Positions 26,544 to 38,483 of a stretch of 64,000 nt of DNA are shown piece by piece. This stretch comes from a bacterium (lineage in GTDB: Bacteria > Pseudomonadota > Alphaproteobacteria > Rhodobacterales > Rhodobacteraceae). How positions within the stretch are numbered: the stretch's first letter is position 1; each line of letters starts with the position of its first letter. The stretch spans positions 620,001-684,000 of the forward strand of contig WGOE01000002.1 of the NCBI GenBank assembly GCA_016124195.1, in the 5' to 3' direction. The notes beneath the pieces are model-generated. The model did no database searches, was not told where the DNA came from, and saw only the letters and a program-made list of their open reading frames with translations. A program made the translations under genes and the position numbers.

Positions 26544-29500
26544 ATGAAGATCGAGCGGAAATTCACTTCGGCAGAGACCGGAGCCTATGGCGCGTTGGCG
26601 TTTCAGCTGACCACATCCGAAATTCGCAATCCTGACGGCAAGATCGTCTTCCGCAACGAGGCGGTCGAGGTGCCCGAGGGGTGGAGTCAGGTCGCAGCCG
26701 ACGTGCTGGCGCAGAAGTATTTCCGCAAGGCCGGCGTGCCTGCGATCACCAAGCGCGTGCAGGAAAAGGGCGTGCCGCGCTTCCTGTGGCGCCACGTTCC
26801 CGATCTGGAGGCGCTGGAGCAACTGCCCGCCGACAAGCGCTATGTCGGTGAAACCTCGGCCAAGCAGGTCTTTGACCGTCTGGTCGGCGCCTGGGCCTAT
26901 TGGGGCTGGAAGGGCGGCTATTTCACCACCGAGGCCGATGCCAAGACCTATTACGACGAAATGCGCTTCATGCTGGCCCGCCAGATGGCCGCGCCGAACT
27001 CGCCGCAATGGTTCAACACCGGGCTGCATTGGGCTTACGGAATCGACGGCCCGAGCCAGGGGCACTACTACGTCGATTATCAGTCCAAGGTGCTGACCAA
27101 GTCGAATTCGGCCTATGAACATCCCCAGCCGCATGCCTGCTTCATCCAGTCGGTGCGCGACGATCTGGTGGGCGACGGCGGGATCATGGACCTGTGGGTG
27201 CGCGAGGCGCGTCTGTTCAAATATGGCTCGGGCACCGGCACCAACTTTTCCTCGCTGCGGGGCGAGGGCGAAAAGCTTTCGGGTGGCGGCAAGTCCTCGG
27301 GCCTGATGGGGTTCCTCAAGATCGGCGACCGGGCGGCCGGGGCCATCAAATCGGGCGGCACAACGCGGCGCGCGGCCAAGATGGTGATCTGCGACATGGA
27401 TCACCCCGATGTCGAGGCCTTCATCAACTGGAAGGTGATCGAGGAACAGAAGGTCGCCTCGCTGGTGGCCGGTTCCAAGGCGCATGAAGCGCGGCTGAAC
27501 GAGATCTTTGCCGCGATCCGCACCTGGGACGGCTCGTCCGAGGATTCGGTCGATCCGGCCAAGAACCCCGCGCTCAAGGCCGCCATCAGGGCCGCCAAGA
27601 AGGCGTTGATCCCCGACACCTATACGTTCCGCATCCTGCAATATGCCAAGCAGGGCTTCACCTCGATCGAATTCCCGACCTATGACACCGATTGGGATTC
27701 CGAGGCCTATATGACGGTGTCGGGCCAGAATTCGAACAACTCGGTCCGTGTGACCGACGCTTTCCTGAAGGCGGTCAGGAATGACGAACCCTGGGAACTG
27801 ATCCGCCGCACCGATGGCAAGGTCGCCAAGACCGTCAAGGCGCGCGAGCTGTGGGACCAGATCGGCCATGCCGCCTGGGCCTGCGCCGATCCCGGCATCC
27901 AGTTCCACGACACGGTCAACGCCTGGCACACCTGCCCGGAGGATGGCCCGATCCGCGGGTCCAACCCATGCTCGGAATACATGTTCCTTGATGACACGGC
28001 CTGCAACCTGGCCTCGATGAACCTCTTGACCTTCTACAAGGGCGGCAAGTTCGATGCCGAGGCCTATATCCACGCCACGCGGCTCTGGACGCTGACGCTG
28101 GAAATCTCGGTGATGATGGCGCAGTTCCCGTCCAAGGAAATCGCGCAGTTGTCCTATGACTTCCGCACCCTGGGTCTGGGCTATGCCAATATCGGCGGGC
28201 TCCTGATGAACATGGGGATGGGCTATGACAGCAAGGAAGGCCGCGCGCTCTGCGGCGCTTTGACCGCGCTGATGACCGGGATTTCCTATGCCACCTCGGC
28301 CGAGATGGCCAAGGAACTGGGCGCCTTCCCGTCCTATGACCGCAACGCAGCCCATATGCTGCGCGTGATCCGCAACCACCGCGCCGCGGCGCATGGTTCG
28401 GGCGCTTATGAGGGTCTGAACGTGGATCCGGTCACGCTGGATCATCGCAACTGCCCGGACCAGACGCTGGTGGCGCTGGCCCGATCGGCCTGGGACGAGG
28501 CGTTGGCCTTGGGCGAGGCGCATGGCTTCCGCAACGCGCAGACCACCGTCATCGCCCCCACCGGCACCATCGGCCTGGTGATGGATTGCGACACGACCGG
28601 GATCGAGCCCGACTTCGCGCTGGTCAAGTTCAAGAAGCTGGCCGGCGGCGGTTATTTCAAGATCATCAACCAGTCGGTGCCCGCCGCCCTGGAGACGCTG
28701 GGCTACCCCAGCCACCAGATCGCCGAGATCGTGGCCCATGCGGTCGGCCACGGCTCGATCGCGCAGGCGCCGGCGATCAACCACACCTCGCTGATCGGCC
28801 ACGGCTTCGGCCCGCGCGAGATCGAAAAGATCGAAGCCGCGCTGCCCACGGCCTTCGACATCCGCTTCGTCTTCAACCAGTGGACGCTGGGCGAGGATTT
28901 CTGCAAGGGCACGTTGGGTATCCCCGCCGACAAGTTGGCCGATGCCTCGTTTGACCTTCTGCGCCACCTTGGCTTCACCAAGGCGCAGATCGACGCGGCC
29001 AACGATCATGTGTGCGGTACGATGACGCTGGAAGGCGCGCCGTTCCTGAAACAGCACCACTACTCGGTGTTTGATTGCGCCAATCCCTGCGGCAAGACCG
29101 GCAAGCGCTATCTGTCGGTCGAAAGCCACATCCACATGATGGCCGCGGCGCAAAGCTTCATCTCGGGCGCGATTTCCAAGACGATCAACATGCCGAATTC
29201 GGCCACCATCGCCGAGACGCTGGCGGCTTACGAATTGTCGCACAGCCTCGGGATCAAGGCCAACGCGCTGTACCGCGACGGATCGAAACTCAGCCAGCCG
29301 CTCGCCTCGGCGCTGATCGAGGATGACGAGGCGGCCGAAGAGGTTCTGGCCACCGGCTCCAACCAGGAAAAGGCCGCGGTCCTGGCCGAGAAGATCGTGG
29401 AAAAGCTGATCATCAAGGAAGTGATCCGCACCAACCGCGAAAAGCTGCCGGAACGCCGCAAGGGCTATACGCAAAAGGCCATCGTCGGCGGCCACAAGGT

Positions 29501-30224
29501 CTATCTGCGGACCGGCGAATATGGGGACGGCCGTCTGGGCGAGATCTTCATCGACATGCACAAGGAAGGTGCGGGCTTCCGCGCCATGATGAACAACTTC
29601 GCCATCGCGATCTCGGTCGGCCTGCAATACGGCGTGCCCTTGGAGGAATATGTCGAGGCCTTCACCTTCACCCGGTTCGAGCCCGCGGGCATGGTGCAGG
29701 GCAATGACAGCGTGAAGAACGCGACCTCGATCCTCGACTACATCTTCCGGGAACTGGCGATTTCCTACCTCGACCGCACCGATCTGGCCCATGTCAAGCC
29801 GCAGGGCCATTCCTTCGACGACCTCGGCCGCGGCGACGAGGAGGGCAAGCGCAACATCTCGGAGGTCAGCGACGCCGCCGCCAACCGCGGGCTGGAGGTG
29901 ATCAAGCAGATCTCCTCGACCGGCTATCTGAGGAAGCGCGTGCCGCAGGAACTGGTGGTCCTGCAGGGTGGCATGGGGATGACGGGCTTTTCCGGCATGG
30001 GAGGTGATGCGGCCACGGCGCTGAACCTCATGGTGCCCGAAACCGCCCGCTCGGCCGGGGCCACGGCGCTGGCATCGGGCACGGTGACGGTTGATCTGCG
30101 GGTCAAGGCCAAGATGCAGGGCTACGAAGGCGACCCCTGCGGCGAGTGCGGCAACTACACGCTGGTGCGCAACGGCACCTGCATGAAGTGCAACACCTGC
30201 GGCGGCACGAGCGGGTGTAGCTGA
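26544..30224 (+). CDS. nrdJ: adenosylcobalamin-dependent ribonucleotide reductase (class II)
   Basis: 1226 residues from ATG 26544 (GGGG upstream; ATG 26520 and earlier starts give non-conserved leaders). It reduces ribonucleotides to deoxyribonucleotides using coenzyme B12, without oxygen dependence. [21 protein letters not shown] is the active-site and specificity region, and [20 protein letters not shown] is the catalytic loop of the long NrdJ type. The C-terminus ends in a Cys-rich zinc-ribbon-like tail ([21 protein letters not shown]) that carries the redox cysteines. The last 83 bases including the stop are repeated exactly at 30621-30703, so the gene's 3' end has been copied. nrdA/nrdB are not in the window. 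Confidence 0.97.
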   Translation: MKIERKFTSAETGAYGALAFQLTTSEIRNPDGKIVFRNEAVEVPEGWSQVAADVLAQKYFRKAGVPAITKRVQEKGVPRFLWRHVPDLEALEQLPADKRYVGETSAKQVFDRLVGAWAYWGWKGGYFTTEADAKTYYDEMRFMLARQMAAPNSPQWFNTGLHWAYGIDGPSQGHYYVDYQSKVLTKSNSAYEHPQPHACFIQSVRDDLVGDGGIMDLWVREARLFKYGSGTGTNFSSLRGEGEKLSGGGKSSGLMGFLKIGDRAAGAIKSGGTTRRAAKMVICDMDHPDVEAFINWKVIEEQKVASLVAGSKAHEARLNEIFAAIRTWDGSSEDSVDPAKNPALKAAIRAAKKALIPDTYTFRILQYAKQGFTSIEFPTYDTDWDSEAYMTVSGQNSNNSVRVTDAFLKAVRNDEPWELIRRTDGKVAKTVKARELWDQIGHAAWACADPGIQFHDTVNAWHTCPEDGPIRGSNPCSEYMFLDDTACNLASMNLLTFYKGGKFDAEAYIHATRLWTLTLEISVMMAQFPSKEIAQLSYDFRTLGLGYANIGGLLMNMGMGYDSKEGRALCGALTALMTGISYATSAEMAKELGAFPSYDRNAAHMLRVIRNHRAAAHGSGAYEGLNVDPVTLDHRNCPDQTLVALARSAWDEALALGEAHGFRNAQTTVIAPTGTIGLVMDCDTTGIEPDFALVKFKKLAGGGYFKIINQSVPAALETLGYPSHQIAEIVAHAVGHGSIAQAPAINHTSLIGHGFGPREIEKIEAALPTAFDIRFVFNQWTLGEDFCKGTLGIPADKLADASFDLLRHLGFTKAQIDAANDHVCGTMTLEGAPFLKQHHYSVFDCANPCGKTGKRYLSVESHIHMMAAAQSFISGAISKTINMPNSATIAETLAAYELSHSLGIKANALYRDGSKLSQPLASALIEDDEAAEEVLATGSNQEKAAVLAEKIVEKLIIKEVIRTNREKLPERRKGYTQKAIVGGHKVYLRTGEYGDGRLGEIFIDMHKEGAGFRAMMNNFAIAISVGLQYGVPLEEYVEAFTFTRFEPAGMVQGNDSVKNATSILDYIFRELAISYLDRTDLAHVKPQGHSFDDLGRGDEEGKRNISEVSDAAANRGLEVIKQISSTGYLRKRVPQELVVLQGGMGMTGFSGMGGDAATALNLMVPETARSAGATALASGTVTVDLRVKAKMQGYEGDPCGECGNYTLVRNGTCMKCNTCGGTSGCS

Positions 30225-30226
30225 AG
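30144..30226 (+). repeat. 83-bp direct repeat, copy 1 (3' end of nrdJ)
   Basis: Identical over all 83 bases to 30621-30703. It encodes the last 26 residues of NrdJ (ECGNY to SGCS), the stop, and two to three bases beyond. The match breaks sharply on both sides. Confidence 0.97.
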
Positions 30227-30620
30227 GAATTGAGGTTGGAGCGGATGGGTACCAGCCATCCGCCCCTGCCTACCCGCGTAACAGTGCACGTTGCGGGGCA
30301 TGCGGTCTCGACCATGTAAGGCCGACGGTTCAGGTGGCCATCGGCTCGGGCCGTGCGCAATGGCGTGTTCGACTATACAGGATTTTTCCCCAAGGTATTG
30401 GGCTTTCCTGTGGATATCGAGGTGTTTTCATGGCGACGAACCCCCCCAAAGGTGATGGGCATCGGAATGGTCCGGTCAAAGGCCGTACTCAGGTCTTCAA
30501 CCCGAAGACTGAGACGTGGACGAAGCGAGACTCCGATTCTGGACGTTTTATGGACGGAAAGAAGGACGGCACTCCTTTCAAAGGAGTGACAAAGGAAAAG
30601 TGAAGAGCAAAACTGACAGT
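30227..30620. mobile_element. 394-base lower-GC insert between the two copies of the nrdJ end
   Basis: This segment separates the two 83-bp repeats and carries one 57-residue gene. It is less GC-rich than its surroundings and begins with a hairpin GCGGATGG / CCATCCGC (30241-30248, 30256-30263). No integrase or transposase is present. The arrangement is what remains if an element integrated at the nrdJ 3' end and brought its own copy of that end, but the mechanism is inferred. Confidence 0.45.
30430..30603 (+). CDS. 57-residue conserved small protein of unknown function
   Basis: ATG 30430 has GAGG seven bases upstream. The protein is short, basic and hydrophilic, with the segments NPPKGDGHRNGPVKGRTQVF, NPKTETWTKRD and GRFMDGKKDGTPFKGVTKEK. 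I recall small proteins of this pattern (NPKTGxWxKRDxxxGRFMD) scattered across Proteobacteria without assigned function. It has no membrane or signal segment. It is the only gene in the insert at the end of nrdJ, which hints that it belongs to a mobile or horizontally acquired unit. Confidence 0.7.
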   Translation: MATNPPKGDGHRNGPVKGRTQVFNPKTETWTKRDSDSGRFMDGKKDGTPFKGVTKEK

Positions 30621-30703
30621 GAGTGCGGCAACTACACGCTGGTGCGCAACGGCACCTGCATGAAGTGCAACACCTGCGGCGGCACGAGCGGGTGTAGCTG
30701 AAG
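30621..30703 (+). repeat. 83-bp direct repeat, copy 2 (duplicated nrdJ end)
   Basis: Exact copy of 30144-30226. An open frame from 30516 runs into it in the NrdJ frame and would give a 61-residue protein ending in the NrdJ zinc-ribbon tail, but this frame overlaps the 57-residue gene and is probably not real. A strong terminator follows 85 bases later. Confidence 0.97.
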
Positions 30704-30788
30704 TTGCACGCTCCGGCTGTGGCTGCCTGCAAGTAGCCCCACCCGGCGTGTGACGGATGTGTCCGGCGCGTCAAGTTCTGGATATGAC

Positions 30789-30824
30789 AAGCCGGCGCAG
30801 GTCAGCCTGCGCCGGCTTTTGATT
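30789..30824 (+). terminator. strong rho-independent terminator (original nrdJ terminator)
   Basis: Perfect 13-bp stem AAGCCGGCGCAGG / CCTGCGCCGGCTT (30789-30801, 30806-30818) with loop TCAG, then TTGATT. It lies 85 bases after copy 2 of the nrdJ end, suggesting that copy 2 marks the ancestral end of nrdJ. Confidence 0.9.
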
Positions 30825-31032
30825 GGGCCTGGCGCGTCTTTGACTGTGCCGGCCCGGTGGGGCCGCGACCGCATGGGTCTTGCCGTTCGGCATCCGCCAC
30901 GGCACTCTGCGCCGCAGTTTGACAGAGGGCAGCCCGCCTGGACGGGAATTCAACGGGAATTAACTTGCCCGATGTAACGTGAGGCTCCTTGCGTTCTGGG
31001 TGTTGGGGATGATTGGGGCTTTTGTGCAGAAT

Positions 31033-32364
31033 ATGAGCGTCCAGTTTGACGAGTCCGATGAATATTGGCGTGCTGTCGTCGAATCTGCAGGTCTTGGTGT
31101 CTGGGATTACGATACGGTGACCGGTGCAAAGCGCTATTCGCAGCGCTGGCGCGAGATCCGCAAGCTGGGGCCGGACGATCCCTTGCCCGCCACGGACGAG
31201 GCATGGCTGGCGCTGGTCCATCCCGATGACGTGGCCACCGCCTGGCGCCATACCGAACTGATCAACTCTGGCCAGGCCGACGAGGTGGCCTTCGAATATC
31301 GCGAAAAGTGCAAGACCGGCCACTGGATCTGGATCATGTGCCGGGGCCGCGCCATTGCCCGCGATGCCTCGGGCCGTGCCACGCGGTTCGTCGGGGTCGA
31401 TGCCGACATCAGCGAGATGAAGGCCGCCGAAGAGGCGCAGGCGCTTTACGCCAAACAGGTCGATATTGCCGTGACCCTCGCGCGGATCGGGATCAGGCGC
31501 TTCAACCTCGCCACCGAAACGGTGACCTGGAACGCGCGGATGCACGCGATCTACGGCGTGCCGCAGGCAGAAGGACCCCTGCCGCGCGACATCTGGGAAC
31601 GATTCGTGCATCCTCACGATCTTGAGCGGGTCTTGCGTGAAACCGCGCAGGGTGACCTGCGGCACGAGGATTACAACCTCGATTACCGCATCATCCGCGC
31701 CGATGGCGAGGTGCGCCATATCCGCAGCCGGATCAGCTATGTGCCGGACGGTCTTGACGGTCCCAGCTTTGTCGGCGTCGATTGGGACATGACGGACGAT
31801 GTGCAGCAGGCCATGCTGCTGGAACAGGCGATCGATGTCGCCGATCAGCGGCTGGCTCAGCTGGCGCAGGCGCAGGAAGAGCTGGAGCATCTGTCGCGGC
31901 ACGACCCCCTGACCGGCCTGCCCAACCGACGCTCGCTGGATGAATATGTGCAGCGCATCGCGCCGGATGACACGCCGATCGAGGGGTGCACCTTCATGCT
32001 GATCGACGTGGACGAATTCAAGCAAGTCAACGACACGCGCGGCCATGTCTTTGGCGACAAGCTGTTGCAGGTCGTCTCGAAGGCTCTGGCGCGCCAGTTC
32101 AAGCCCTGGGGCATGCTGGTGCGAACGGGGGGCGATGAGTTCCTGGCCGTGCTGCAGGGCGATCTGGGCGGGCAGGCGATCATGGAGATTGCCGATGCCG
32201 CCATTCATGCGGTGCGTATGGCCTCGCGCGCCTTTGGTCATGAGGTGACGCTGAGCATCGGGATCGAGGGGCAGCCGGGCACGGCGGAAGAGCTGTTCTC
32301 GAACGCCGACAGGGCGATGTACCGGGCGAAACTGCTGGGCGGCGCCCGGGCCATGCTGGCCTGA
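31033..32364 (+). CDS. PAS-PAS-GGDEF diguanylate cyclase
   Basis: 443 residues from ATG 31033 (an upstream ATG at 30979 would add a hydrophobic leader). Two PAS domains of the PAS_3 type (about 10-130 and 140-260) each end in the usual GVDxDxxD motif, followed by a coiled linker and a GGDEF domain. DPLTGLPNRRSLDEY opens the catalytic domain and GGDEF is intact at 366-370, so it should make cyclic di-GMP. The inhibitory RxxD site expected five residues before GGDEF reads KPWG, so product inhibition is probably lost. No transmembrane segment, so a cytoplasmic sensor. Confidence 0.9.
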   Translation: MSVQFDESDEYWRAVVESAGLGVWDYDTVTGAKRYSQRWREIRKLGPDDPLPATDEAWLALVHPDDVATAWRHTELINSGQADEVAFEYREKCKTGHWIWIMCRGRAIARDASGRATRFVGVDADISEMKAAEEAQALYAKQVDIAVTLARIGIRRFNLATETVTWNARMHAIYGVPQAEGPLPRDIWERFVHPHDLERVLRETAQGDLRHEDYNLDYRIIRADGEVRHIRSRISYVPDGLDGPSFVGVDWDMTDDVQQAMLLEQAIDVADQRLAQLAQAQEELEHLSRHDPLTGLPNRRSLDEYVQRIAPDDTPIEGCTFMLIDVDEFKQVNDTRGHVFGDKLLQVVSKALARQFKPWGMLVRTGGDEFLAVLQGDLGGQAIMEIADAAIHAVRMASRAFGHEVTLSIGIEGQPGTAEELFSNADRAMYRAKLLGGARAMLA

Positions 32365-32380
32365 GGCCAAGGGCGATGCG

Positions 32381-33136
32381 TCAGAACGGCCGCGTCGGCA
32401 GGGCGGCCCTGCCGGTGGCATCGCCCGGCCCGAAGGCATCCTGCAGGCGTACGAAGGTCACGCCGCGCGCCTGAAGCTGCAGGATACCGTCCACCACGCC
32501 GGCGCCGGCGGGACGCCTGGGCTGGTTGATATGCGACAGAATGACGTCGCCGTCGCGGGCCGTGGCGATCTGCCGGGCGGTCTTGGCCCGCGAAAACGTC
32601 GCCCCGCCATCGCCGCTCAGCGAATATCCGGCGACCTGCAGGCCCAGCCCGTTGATTTCAGCGATGGAGGAGGTGTCGTATTTCGCCGTGGCACCGCGGA
32701 ACCAGTGCGGCGCAGGTCCCCCCGCCGCCGTGATGGCGGCGGCCCCGCCCGAGACCTCTTGCACGACCGCCCCGGGCGAGCCGGCAGCCTTGATGCCATA
32801 GACCAGGGTCGGAAAATCGACGGCAGGCAGGTGGCGCGCGCCGTGATCCTCGATCTCGAACAGGTCGGGGCGGGCGCGCATCCGGGCAAAGGCCTCGGCA
32901 TTCCGCGCGAGCCAGCGGCCGGTCACAAAGACCGTGGCGGGGATGTCATGCGCAATCAGGGCGTCCAGGATGCGCGGATCGGTGACGCCCTCGCAGGCGT
33001 CGAAGGTCAGGGCCACCCGCACCTGTCCGGGCGGGCCGGCGGGAAGGCGCAGGGCGGGCTCGACCAGCCTCGGCGGGGTTGCGGCGGCCAGCGGGCTGGC
33101 GAGCAGGGCGCACAGGATCAGGGGCAAAACGCGCAT
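32381..33136 (-). CDS. secreted polysaccharide deacetylase (NodB homology)
   Basis: 251 residues with a signal peptide (MRVLPLILCALLASPLAA). NodB-fold motifs: VALTFDACEG (Asp46, with the second Asp replaced by Ala47), EDHGARH (His98, His102) and WFRGATAKYD. This set fits a metal-dependent carbohydrate esterase family 4 enzyme, possibly with altered metal binding because motif 1 is TFDAC rather than TFDDG. It probably acts on cell-wall or exopolysaccharide N-acetyl groups in the periplasm. It is convergent with the GGDEF gene. Confidence 0.85.
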   Translation of the reverse strand: MRVLPLILCALLASPLAAATPPRLVEPALRLPAGPPGQVRVALTFDACEGVTDPRILDALIAHDIPATVFVTGRWLARNAEAFARMRARPDLFEIEDHGARHLPAVDFPTLVYGIKAAGSPGAVVQEVSGGAAAITAAGGPAPHWFRGATAKYDTSSIAEINGLGLQVAGYSLSGDGGATFSRAKTARQIATARDGDVILSHINQPRRPAGAGVVDGILQLQARGVTFVRLQDAFGPGDATGRAALPTRPF

Positions 33137-33311
33137 CTCGGCTCTCGGCCGGACCATCCGGCAGGCTCGCTATAGGCGCTTTGGCTGGCGCAGGCCAATC
33201 ACCAGCCCGTGCGGCGCCCCCCTTCGGCGCAAACGCGCGGCGGCGGGCGCGCTGGCCCTCTTGGCTTTCCGGCCGGTCTGACGCAGAAGGGCGCGTCTGC
33301 AGGAGGGTCCC

Positions 33312-34442
33312 ATGGCCGAACGCTTTGCTTTCCAGATCAGCGCCACCGATGGCCGCGCCCGAACCGGCGTCATCTCGACCCCGCGCGGCGAGATTCGCAC
33401 CCCGGCCTTCATGCCGGTGGGCACGGCTGCGACCGTCAAGGCGATGCTCCCGGACAGCGTACGCGCCACCGGGGCCGATATCCTTCTGGGCAACACCTAT
33501 CACCTGATGCTGCGCCCCACGGCCGAGCGGATCGCCCGGCTGGGTGGGTTGCACAAGTTCATGAACTGGGACCGCCCGATCCTGACCGACTCGGGCGGGT
33601 TTCAGGTGATGAGCCTTGCCGCCCTGCGCAAGATGTCGGAGGAGGGGGTGCGGTTCTCCTCGCATATCGACGGGTCAAAACACATGCTGTCGCCCGAACG
33701 CAGCATGGAGATCCAGCGGCTTCTGGGCTCTGACATCGTGATGTGTTTCGACGAATGCCCGGCGCTGCCCGCGACGGACGAGGTGGTGGCCAAGTCGATG
33801 CGCCTGTCGATGCGATGGGCAGAGCGGTCGCGCGATGCATTTGGCGACCGGCCGGGCCATGCGCTGTTCGGCATTCAGCAGGGCGGCGTGAACCGCGACC
33901 TGCGCGGCGAAAGCGCCGAGGCCCTGCGCGCCATCGGCTTTGACGGCTATGCGGTGGGCGGCCTTGCGGTGGGCGAGGGACAGGAGGCGATGTTCTCCGT
34001 TCTCGACTATGCGCCCGGGATGCTGCCCGAAGACAAGCCGCGCTACCTGATGGGCGTGGGCAAGCCCGATGACATCGTCGGCGCGGTCGAACGCGGCATC
34101 GACATGATGGATTGCGTGCTGCCCTCGCGGTCGGGCCGAACGGGGCAGGTCTGGACCCGGCGCGGGTCGGTGGCGATCAAGAACGCGCGGCATCAGGACG
34201 ATCCGCGCCCGATCGACGAGGCCTGCACCTGCCCCTGTTGCCGCAGCTACAGCCGCGCCTATCTGCACCATGTCTTCAAGGCGCAGGAAATCATCGCCTC
34301 GATGTTGATGACCTGGCACAACCTGCATTACTTTCAGGAGCTGATGCAGGGCCTGCGCGATGCCATCGCGGCGGGCCGGCTGTCCGCCTTCGTGGCCGAG
34401 TTCCATGCACTGAGGGCCGAGGGAGATATCGAGCCGCTATGA
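33312..34442 (+). CDS. tgt: tRNA-guanine(34) transglycosylase
   Basis: 376 residues. It exchanges G34 for preQ1 in tRNAs with GUN anticodons as a step in queuosine synthesis. [31 protein letters not shown] and the C-terminal zinc site ([16 protein letters not shown]) are canonical. AGGAGGG precedes the ATG. The stop overlaps the ATG of the next gene (ATGA). Confidence 0.98.
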   Translation: MAERFAFQISATDGRARTGVISTPRGEIRTPAFMPVGTAATVKAMLPDSVRATGADILLGNTYHLMLRPTAERIARLGGLHKFMNWDRPILTDSGGFQVMSLAALRKMSEEGVRFSSHIDGSKHMLSPERSMEIQRLLGSDIVMCFDECPALPATDEVVAKSMRLSMRWAERSRDAFGDRPGHALFGIQQGGVNRDLRGESAEALRAIGFDGYAVGGLAVGEGQEAMFSVLDYAPGMLPEDKPRYLMGVGKPDDIVGAVERGIDMMDCVLPSRSGRTGQVWTRRGSVAIKNARHQDDPRPIDEACTCPCCRSYSRAYLHHVFKAQEIIASMLMTWHNLHYFQELMQGLRDAIAAGRLSAFVAEFHALRAEGDIEPL

Positions 34443-34984
34443 CACGACTGGCGTTTCTGCTTGGCCTTCTGACTGCCGGCCCGGCGCTTGCGGCGGATTA
34501 CTGCGCGCTCGGCGCCGAGGATGCCAAGGCCGTGCCGGAACAGATCTCCGGCAGTTGGGAGGGCAGCTTTCGCGGCGGCATCGTGGTGCAGAACGGCAAG
34601 CCGCAGGCGCTGCCCCCCGAGGCCGAGGTACAAAAGATCGTCCTGACGGCCGAGGCGGGCAAGCTGGCGCTGGCGGATCCGGGCGGCTTCTTCCCCCGCA
34701 TCGACCTCGATCCGGCCGGTGATGTGCCGGACTATGCGCTGCCCGGCGAATCCCCCCTTGCGGCGGCGGAGTTCTTTCAGCCCGAGACGGCGGAAACCGG
34801 CATTGCTTGCGATCCGGCCGGCCTGCCGCAGTTCAAGGGGCAGGTGGCGCTGGACGGGGACGCCAGATCGACCTTTCGCATCCTTGCCCTGACGCCCGAC
34901 CGCCTGGCGCTGGTGATCCGCGCCGAGGGGCAGGGTCAGGCGGCGCGCGTGGTCTTCGATCTGCGCCGCGCGGGACAGCCCTGA
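34439..34984 (+). CDS. hypothetical secreted protein coupled to tgt
   Basis: 181 residues with a signal peptide ([19 protein letters not shown]). No known family is recognised. The mature part is acidic, with two cysteines (YCALG and IACDPAG), beta-rich in appearance, and ends in [20 protein letters not shown]. It overlaps tgt by four bases (ATGA), so translation is coupled. It is found downstream of tgt in my recollection of some Rhodobacterales, but its role is unknown. Confidence 0.7.
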   Translation: MTRLAFLLGLLTAGPALAADYCALGAEDAKAVPEQISGSWEGSFRGGIVVQNGKPQALPPEAEVQKIVLTAEAGKLALADPGGFFPRIDLDPAGDVPDYALPGESPLAAAEFFQPETAETGIACDPAGLPQFKGQVALDGDARSTFRILALTPDRLALVIRAEGQGQAARVVFDLRRAGQP

Positions 34985-35025
34985 TCCAGGCCAGATGGCA
35001 GGACGACAAAAATCCGACGGAAAGA

Positions 35026-35052
35026 CGACTTGCCCCCGCGCGAGGCAAGTCG
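35026..35052. terminator. inverted repeat upstream of the lon promoter
   Basis: Perfect 9-bp stem CGACTTGCC / GGCAAGTCG with a 9-base loop. It probably ends transcription from tgt and its partner, but no T-run follows on the plus strand. T-rich sequence lies on the minus side. Confidence 0.4.
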
Positions 35053-35084
35053 CATGATGGGTGAAATCGTGAAGGGGCCCCTGG

Positions 35085-35114
35085 TTGACTTGGGGCTTTG
35101 CCACCACCAGATAA
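35085..35114 (+). promoter_or_regulatory. putative lon promoter
   Basis: TTGACT (35085-35090) and AGATAA (35109-35114) separated by 18 bases, about 75 bases before the lon ATG. A heat-shock sigma-32 promoter was considered because lon is often heat-induced, but only a weak CTTG is seen, so assignment stays open. Confidence 0.5.
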
Positions 35115-35189
35115 CGTATCCGAACAGGGGAAGACCCCAAGGGTTGCCGAAGTACGGGACCGCGGTCTTCCTGCCAGAAAGGAACCAAG

Positions 35190-37598
<2,409 letters not shown>

Positions 37599-37612
37599 CC
37601 ACGACAGACCAG

Positions 37613-37640
37613 AAGGCGCTCCCGATCGGGGGCGCCTTTT
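37613..37640 (+). terminator. rho-independent terminator after lon
   Basis: Stem AAGGCGCTCCC / GGGGGCGCCTT (one G-U pair), loop GATC, then TTTT. It begins 14 bases after the lon stop. Confidence 0.85.
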
Positions 37641-37744
37641 GCATTCGGGTATCAGGTTCGCGCAAGCCTTTTGCCAGCTAGGCAAAGGTCCGTTTAGGGG
37701 CTAGGTTGGCCGCCAAAGTTCCTTTTCACTTGGATAAATCCGCC

Positions 37745-38185
37745 ATGGCCACGAAGCCAACCTCTGCCAAGACCGCGAAACCCGCTTCCAGGCCAGCCGG
37801 CGCCAAGGCCGCCAGACCGAAGGCGCAAACCCCCGAAGAGATGCCCGCCGAAGCGGCGGCCCCTGCGGCCAAGGCGAATGCGGCGCTCAAGCTTAAGGCG
37901 CTGATCGACCGGGTGACCGAGACCTCCGGCGCCAAGCGCAAGGACGTCAAGACCGTCGTCGAGGCCACGTTGATCCAGCTGGGCGAGGCTCTGGCGCGCG
38001 GCGAGGCGATGAACCTGCCCGGTCTGGGCCATCTGCGCGTGGCGCGCAAGGCCACGCCCGAAATGCCGACCATGACGCTGAAACTGCGCCAGGGCGAGGC
38101 GGGCAAGGGCAAATCCGGCGAAACCGATGATTCTGCCTCGGACGATGAAAAAGAGCCTCTTGCGGCGGATTCCGATCAAGGCTAA
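37745..38185 (+). CDS. HU-family DNA-binding protein with long basic and acidic tails
   Basis: 146 residues from ATG 37745. The central part (LKALIDRVTETSGAKRKDVK to MTLKLRQGE) is the HU/IHF fold, with the central beta-arm region MNLPGLGHLRVARKATPEMP. Unlike the usual 90-residue HU, it has an N-terminal Lys/Ala/Pro-rich tail of about 50 residues and an acidic C-terminal tail (DDSASDDEKEPLAADSDQ). The basic tail resembles histone H1-like extensions and may bind or compact DNA. It is placed after lon, as hupB is in many genomes, and stops 12 bases before tRNA-Val. Confidence 0.82.
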   Translation: MATKPTSAKTAKPASRPAGAKAARPKAQTPEEMPAEAAAPAAKANAALKLKALIDRVTETSGAKRKDVKTVVEATLIQLGEALARGEAMNLPGLGHLRVARKATPEMPTMTLKLRQGEAGKGKSGETDDSASDDEKEPLAADSDQG

Positions 38186-38197
38186 AAGCCCCACATA

Positions 38198-38272
38198 GGG
38201 CGATTAGCTCAGCGGTAGAGCGCTTCGTTCACATCGAAGATGTCAGCGGTTCAAATCCGTTATCGCCCACCA
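38198..38272 (+). tRNA. tRNA-Val (anticodon CAC)
   Basis: Complete cloverleaf with encoded CCA. Acceptor GGGCGAT pairs with ATCGCCC. The anticodon stem CTTCG/CGAAG encloses the loop TTCACAT, giving CAC (Val, GUG codons). The T-loop GGTTCAAATCC is canonical. A low-GC segment begins directly downstream. Confidence 0.97.
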
Positions 38273-38483
38273 TATCTATACTCGCAAGGCGGCTCTACGC
38301 TAAATGTGGTTGTATGATGTGAAGTCGTATACTCTAGATAACCGATTATGCTGCGCAAAAAAAGAGAAGTCTGGGTTTCAACGTCAATGGTCAGCGCGAT
38401 CACCTTGGCTTGGTAAAACGAGCGGGTAGCCATTGGAACAGGCGCAAAAAGTGCGTCATAATTTCCTTAAATTGAGTAGGTCA

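Noticed and set aside
30516-30701. 61-residue frame ending in the NrdJ zinc-ribbon tail
   Set aside because: It overlaps the better-supported 57-residue gene in another frame and has no ribosome site. The tail is present only because of the duplicated repeat.
34112-34438. N-terminal extension of the secreted protein inside tgt
   Set aside because: It is the wrong frame of tgt. The real start is the ATG at 34439 that overlaps the tgt stop and gives a signal peptide.
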